From assembly GCA_023434855.1 (NCBI GenBank), contig JAEYSJ010000146.1, positions 1 through 47,714 on the forward strand: a DNA stretch of 47,714 nucleotides, in the 5' to 3' direction. A program made the position numbers and the translations under genes. Origin of the DNA: Bacillota bacterium (GTDB taxonomy: Bacteria > Bacillota_C > Negativicutes > JAEYSJ01). The notes beneath the pieces are model-generated. The model was not told where the DNA came from, did not search any database, and saw only the letters and a program-made list of their open reading frames with translations. Positions 43,285 through 47,714 of the stretch are shown piece after piece (position 1 is the first letter of the stretch; each line of letters begins with the position of its first letter).

Positions 43285-45123
43285 ATGTGGGAAACAGAAA
43301 GATCCCGGAGGATGAGAATTCTCACCAGTATTATCATAGCAGTGATAATTTTTCTAATTCTAAGGTTGACATGGATGCAAGTATTGCATGGGCCTCAGTT
43401 CAAGAAGGTTGCAGAAGAGAATCGTATTCGCCAGATCAGCGCGCAGGCACCCCGCGGCAGCTTTTATGACCGGAACGGAGCAGTCGTTGTAAGCAATCGT
43501 CCAAGTTTTGCTATTTCGGTCGTTCAATCGGAATATACTAACCCAGCGGTCGAAACGCCAATTTTAGCTGAAATAACTGGCTTGACAACCGCCCAAATAG
43601 AGAAAATGCTGCAGGAAGCAAAAGATTTTCCTTATTCACCTGTTCGCCTGAAGCGAGACGTGGATGCGGCCACGGTGGCCAGGGTTGAGGAACGTAAATA
43701 TTATTTGCCGGGGGTAATTGTTGAGGCATTGCCGGTTAGGTTTTATATGTATAAACAATTGGCAGCCCATGTCTTTGGTTATGTCGGCAATATTAGTGAG
43801 GATGAATATGCCGAACACAAAAATCAAGGTTATAGCCCAAATGATTTAATTGGCAAAGATGGTCTGGAACGGGAATGGGAACAGGTATTGCGCGGAGTCG
43901 ACGGCGGCCTGCAGATAGAGGTTAACGCTCAAGGCGAAGAAGTGCAAAATATTGGAGAAAAACGGGCTATTCCCGGAAAGAGCTTGGTATTGACGCTAGA
44001 TGCCAATCTGCAGAAAGCTGTAGAGGATGCCTTGCAAAATCAAATAACAGAAACCAGAAATATTGGTGAACCAGCTAAAGGCGGTTGTGTTGTGGTGTTG
44101 GATGTTCATACTGGCGGTGTTCTTGCCATAGCCAGCAGTCCAACCTTTGATCCCAACATGTTTGCTGGGGGAATTTCCAGTAAGAACTGGAATATGCTCC
44201 TAGATGATCCCAACAATCCCTTGACGAACAAGGTTATTCAGAGTTCTTATCCGCCTGGTTCGGTTTTTAAAATTGTAACCATGGCGGCGGCGCTTGATAT
44301 GGGGTATACCAATACTACAGAAATCTTTGAAGACCGGGGAGTTTATGTGTTAGGCGGCTGGAGTTTTTACGGATGGGAGCCAAAAGGTCTGGGGCGATTA
44401 AATATTGTGCAGGCTTTGGGCTGGTCCAGTGATCCGGTTTTCTATGAACTGGGGCGCAGGATGGGTGTAGATAATTTGGCCAGTTATGCCTTGACTTTTG
44501 GTTTCGGCCAACCTACCGGGATTAAATTATTAGGTGAAGATAAAGGAGTGGTACCTACTGCAAAGTGGAAGCAGGATACTTATGGAGAGGAATGGTATGC
44601 CGGTGAAACAATAATTGCCGCTATTGGTCAGGGATATTACCTGGTTACGCCGCTGCAGCAGGCAATGCTTGTGATGGCGGTAGCTAATGGCGGTATTGTC
44701 TACCGGCCTATGCTGGTAGATAAAGTGATTACCGCCAATGGATCATTAATACAGAAAAATGAACCGGAGGTGCTGCGTACAATTTATCTCCGGCCGGAAA
44801 TCTGGGACGCCATCCGGCAGGGTCTCAAGGTGGTAACCACCCAAGGAACAGCTGCCAGTACCTTTCAAGGCTTTACCCCGGTTATTGCAGGAAAGACGGG
44901 TTCAGCCGAGACGGGGCAAGGCAATACAGTGCATTCCTGGTTTGCCTGTTATGCACCTGCTGATAATCCCCGGATTGCGGTGGCGGCTTTAGTGGAACAG
45001 GGTGGTGAAGGGGCAGTATCAGCAGTGCCGCTGGTTCGAAAGGTGTTGGAATACTACTTTGGTTCAGAACAACAACCATCTCCGCCGGCAGCACCAGAAT
45101 CTTTAAAAGGAAAAACTGATTAG
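43285..45123 (+). CDS. mrdA: Penicillin-binding protein 2 (elongation-type transpeptidase)
   Basis: 612 residues from the ATG at 43285, seven bases after GAGGAG; an ATG 15 bases upstream has no site. A short cytoplasmic N-terminus and one membrane helix (about 9-27) are followed by a dimerisation domain (RQISAQAPRGSFYDRNG) and the transpeptidase domain. Active-site motifs are S326-x-x-K329 (PPGSVFKIVT), SSD (in LGWSSDPVFY, in the SxN position) and KTG (in IAGKTGSAETG). It crosslinks peptidoglycan during side-wall or spore-cortex synthesis. The usual mreBCD/rodA partners are not adjacent, so a sporulation or alternative PBP2 is possible. Confidence 0.93.
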   Translation: MWETERSRRMRILTSIIIAVIIFLILRLTWMQVLHGPQFKKVAEENRIRQISAQAPRGSFYDRNGAVVVSNRPSFAISVVQSEYTNPAVETPILAEITGLTTAQIEKMLQEAKDFPYSPVRLKRDVDAATVARVEERKYYLPGVIVEALPVRFYMYKQLAAHVFGYVGNISEDEYAEHKNQGYSPNDLIGKDGLEREWEQVLRGVDGGLQIEVNAQGEEVQNIGEKRAIPGKSLVLTLDANLQKAVEDALQNQITETRNIGEPAKGGCVVVLDVHTGGVLAIASSPTFDPNMFAGGISSKNWNMLLDDPNNPLTNKVIQSSYPPGSVFKIVTMAAALDMGYTNTTEIFEDRGVYVLGGWSFYGWEPKGLGRLNIVQALGWSSDPVFYELGRRMGVDNLASYALTFGFGQPTGIKLLGEDKGVVPTAKWKQDTYGEEWYAGETIIAAIGQGYYLVTPLQQAMLVMAVANGGIVYRPMLVDKVITANGSLIQKNEPEVLRTIYLRPEIWDAIRQGLKVVTTQGTAASTFQGFTPVIAGKTGSAETGQGNTVHSWFACYAPADNPRIAVAALVEQGGEGAVSAVPLVRKVLEYYFGSEQQPSPPAAPESLKGKTD

Positions 45124-45393
45124 GGCCGAGTCTAAGGTCCGTCCACAGTCGTTCAGAGATTTTGCTATCTGATATGAGGATAAGATTCTTGGGTCTCATG
45201 GCAGTTATCCGGGACTTTCGATGATATAAATTAGTACCGGACCCGGGGAAAAAATTGAAAATAATGTAAGCATAACGATCATGACGGGATATAATATGTA
45301 ATAATTCATAGTATGGTACTTCACTGCAACTTAAGTTCTTAACAGTTTGAAAACGAAGCTTATTCTATATGTAAAAAAAGGAGGAATTATGCC

Positions 45394-46662
45394 ATGCCGG
45401 TAGCGACTGCCGAAAAACCCGCAATTGATAGCGGGAGACTAAAACAGTTGGTAACAGACCAATTTGATAACTATGTCAAAGATCTTGAGAGAATAACCAA
45501 CATTGATTCTGGTACCGGAAATACCGAGGGTACTGCCAAAATTGCTGCTTTTTTAAAAGAAAAATACGAGAAGATGGGGGCTGCTATTGATCTTCGTCCA
45601 AATGAAAGAGGAACACATGTTATTGTTCGCTTTAAAGGCGAAGGTACATTTAGATTGTTGATGATGGCCCATATTGATACTGTTTTCGAAAAAGGAGAAG
45701 CCGAAAAGCGGCCTTTCCGTATGGATGACAATAAGCTTGCCTATGGTCCCGGGGTTGGTGATGATAAGGCTACAGTGGTACAAACTATTTATGCCATGCA
45801 AGTATTGAAAGATTTGGATTATAAAAAATATGGCGAGATAATTTTATATTACAATGCTGAAGAAGAAGCCGGTTCTGATTTCGCCAACAGCATTATTATT
45901 GAACTTGCGAAATTGGCCGACATGTGCATTGTTATGGACACCGCCTGTCCTCAATGGGGAATTGTAACACAGCGAAAAGGAATGGCTAGCTATGAAATCA
46001 AGGTTAAAGGCATTCAAGGACATGCAGGCAATGCACCACACCGTTCCGCCAGTGCGGTAATGGAACTGGGCAATCAGCTTAGCTTATTGTACAGGCTGGC
46101 AAGTCCGCTGCCGGAAGATCCTGATAGCATGGCCGAAGGCACTTTGCAGGCGAAAGGTATTATTGACCACGGACAGCTAATTCCCGAGAATACAATAAAT
46201 GTGGGCGTCATTGGCACAAATAACAACAAAGTAAATGTTATTCCCGACAATGCTTTTGCCAAAGCGGAGTTTCGCTTTTTTAAAATGGCTGAATATGAGC
46301 GTATTGACATGGAGATTAAGGCTATGGCAAATAAAACGCATGTTCCGGGTACCACAGTCAATATTAGCGGGAGCATTGGCAATAAGCCAATGGAAAAAAC
46401 TCCGCAGGTACAAAAAATAATTGACATTTATAAAGAAATTGTAAAAAGAGAATATAATGCTGAGGTCGTCGAATGGGTTGCCGGAGGGGTGACGGATGGA
46501 AATTTAGCTGCTCAATATATTCCCACAATTGATGCGCTAGGTGTAGAGAATTACGATGAGCATACGCCCAATGAATATGTTGATTTAAAGACAGTAGTAC
46601 CGCGCACCGTTGTGCTGGTGAATTATATACAGGAACTTGTAGCTAAATGGCCTTTAAACTGA
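45394..46662 (+). CDS. M20-family metallopeptidase (glutamate carboxypeptidase-like)
   Basis: 422 residues of the M20 clan with AAGGAGG nine bases before the ATG. Di-zinc site elements are visible: AHIDTVF, YGPGVGDDKA, NAEEEAGS (with the catalytic Glu pair), VMDTA and the C-terminal histidine in YDEHTPNEYV. A dimerisation lid domain is inserted (about 195-310). It resembles carboxypeptidase G2 and related enzymes that remove C-terminal glutamate from peptides or folate derivatives. There is no signal peptide, so it is cytoplasmic, for peptide or amino-acid catabolism. The substrate is not determinable. The 270 bases upstream hold no clear promoter. Confidence 0.9.
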   Translation: MPVATAEKPAIDSGRLKQLVTDQFDNYVKDLERITNIDSGTGNTEGTAKIAAFLKEKYEKMGAAIDLRPNERGTHVIVRFKGEGTFRLLMMAHIDTVFEKGEAEKRPFRMDDNKLAYGPGVGDDKATVVQTIYAMQVLKDLDYKKYGEIILYYNAEEEAGSDFANSIIIELAKLADMCIVMDTACPQWGIVTQRKGMASYEIKVKGIQGHAGNAPHRSASAVMELGNQLSLLYRLASPLPEDPDSMAEGTLQAKGIIDHGQLIPENTINVGVIGTNNNKVNVIPDNAFAKAEFRFFKMAEYERIDMEIKAMANKTHVPGTTVNISGSIGNKPMEKTPQVQKIIDIYKEIVKREYNAEVVEWVAGGVTDGNLAAQYIPTIDALGVENYDEHTPNEYVDLKTVVPRTVVLVNYIQELVAKWPLN

Positions 46663-46748
46663 CTCGTTGGCGACAGCCATGATCACAATATATGAAGGCG
46701 TAGCTGTGTTTCAGGGTCTGTTGTGTCGGGGATGGTGGTTCAATAATT

Positions 46749-46794
46749 ATAAAAAAATAGTAAGAGCCGGCCTTTGCCGGCCTTCGCTATTCTG
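46749..46794. terminator. GC-rich hairpin between the M20 gene and the rRNA leader
   Basis: GCCGGC-CTTT-GCCGGC is extended by AAG/CTT and AATAG/CTATT. The T run is found only when it is read on the minus strand, so rightward termination would be weak. Confidence 0.5.
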
Positions 46795-46902
46795 AGGGCA
46801 GCAGTTTCTTATTATTATTGAGATGTTATTTCAATTCATTTAATTTGAAAAAAGGATTAAATATTGTTTAATATAAATATTTGGATAATTTTGAATAATC
46901 GT

Positions 46903-46931
46903 TTGACATTAAGCTCAAAATATGTTATTGT
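46903..46931 (+). promoter_or_regulatory. rRNA promoter, first
   Basis: TTGACA (46903-46908), 17 bases, TATTGT (46926-46931). It is the weakest of three spaced promoters ahead of 16S. Confidence 0.55.
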
Positions 46932-46975
46932 AAAGACCCAAGCATTATATGGTAAATCAAGAAATGAAAAATATA

Positions 46976-47005
46976 TTGACATGCCTGTGTCCTTTGTGTT
47001 AATAT
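46976..47005 (+). promoter_or_regulatory. rRNA promoter, second
   Basis: TTGACA (46976-46981), 18 bases, TAATAT (47000-47005). Confidence 0.75.
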
Positions 47006-47052
47006 AAATGAGTCGCCGCAATGAGCGGTGAAAACTTACCAAAAAGAATATG

Positions 47053-47081
47053 TTGACACACTTAATTAAATGTGTTAATAT
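47053..47081 (+). promoter_or_regulatory. rRNA promoter, third
   Basis: TTGACA (47053-47058), 17 bases, TAATAT (47076-47081). Its last spacer bases and -10 (GTGTTAATAT) repeat those of the second promoter. A leader of about 160 bases, with CTGAAAACTGAACAATG, follows before the mature 16S. Confidence 0.78.
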
Positions 47082-47248
47082 ATAAAAGCTGTCGCAAGAC
47101 AGCGAAGCAGGAAAGTGTTCCCTGAAAACTGAACAATGTAAGGTTAAACAATATGCCAGATGTGCGGACTGGTGTCGTGAAAACGATACCGTCAAACAAA
47201 TAATTTCTTTAATTAATTAAGAGCCATCAAGGTTCTTCATAAATAACT

Positions 47249-47714
<466 letters not shown>

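Overview
The window is one stretch of a bacterial chromosome, probably from a spore-forming member of the Negativicutes (Sporomusaceae-like, e.g. the Sporomusa/Pelosinus group). Evidence: a yyaC-type sporulation gene; Firmicutes-style ribosome binding sites with frequent TTG and GTG starts; near-consensus sigma-A promoters; anaerobe genes (hydF for [FeFe]-hydrogenase maturation, selA/selB, a ferredoxin-rich glutamate synthase, CbiMQO cobalt uptake); and a 16S rRNA 5' end with the 'AGATGGGGACAACA...' V2 sequence I associate with Negativicutes. The genus is inference.

Layout. 1-4.0 kb: 3' part of aspartate ammonia-lyase, hydF, a cysteine desulfurase and a DUF554 membrane protein, closed by a terminator. 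4.0-6.2 kb: DUF4446 protein, M23 peptidase, YkuS-like protein. 6.3-6.9 kb (minus): yyaC. 7.1-10.4 kb: selA-selB. 10.45-15.9 kb: a consensus promoter, a ykkC-family riboswitch (probably the ppGpp class) with an overlapping terminator, and a glutamate synthase split over three ORFs with added Fe-S modules; then an omega-amidase-like nitrilase. 17.0-22.4 kb: branched-chain amino acid ABC transporter livKHMGF, with two separate promoters, each followed by a structured leader. 22.6-26.2 kb: CBS-CBS-ACT protein, a PAS-GGDEF-EAL protein with a degenerate cyclase domain, and ApbE. 26.2-30.0 kb: structured leader with terminator, cbiM, a small PDGLE/CbiN-like membrane protein, cbiQ, cbiO with a His-rich tail, and a Nudix hydrolase. 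30.0-30.3 kb (minus): an unrecognised small gene. 30.5-37.5 kb: TPP riboswitch and thiC, glnS, phoU, thiD, thiE and an unrecognised gene coupled to thiE. 37.6-45.1 kb: an enhancer-binding-protein-like regulator lacking the GAFTGA loop, trmB, a DUF2935 protein with an acidic tail, an LCP-family protein, and PBP2. 45.4-46.7 kb: M20 peptidase. 46.9 kb to the end: a multi-promoter rRNA leader and the 5' part of 16S rRNA, which has a long V1 hairpin.

Nitrogen and amino-acid metabolism is a recurrent theme: AspA releases ammonia beside the hydrogenase maturase, glutamate synthase lies behind a probable alarmone riboswitch, the nitrilase may recycle 2-oxoglutaramate, and the liv operon imports branched-chain amino acids. 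The rest is mainly cofactor supply (thiamin, cobalt, FMN transfer, selenocysteine) and cell-envelope work. I saw no CRISPR array, prophage, transposase or tRNA gene. The most notable items are the RNA leaders (glutamate synthase, livK, livH, cbiM), the regulator without GAFTGA, the degenerate GGDEF domain and the extended 16S V1 helix.
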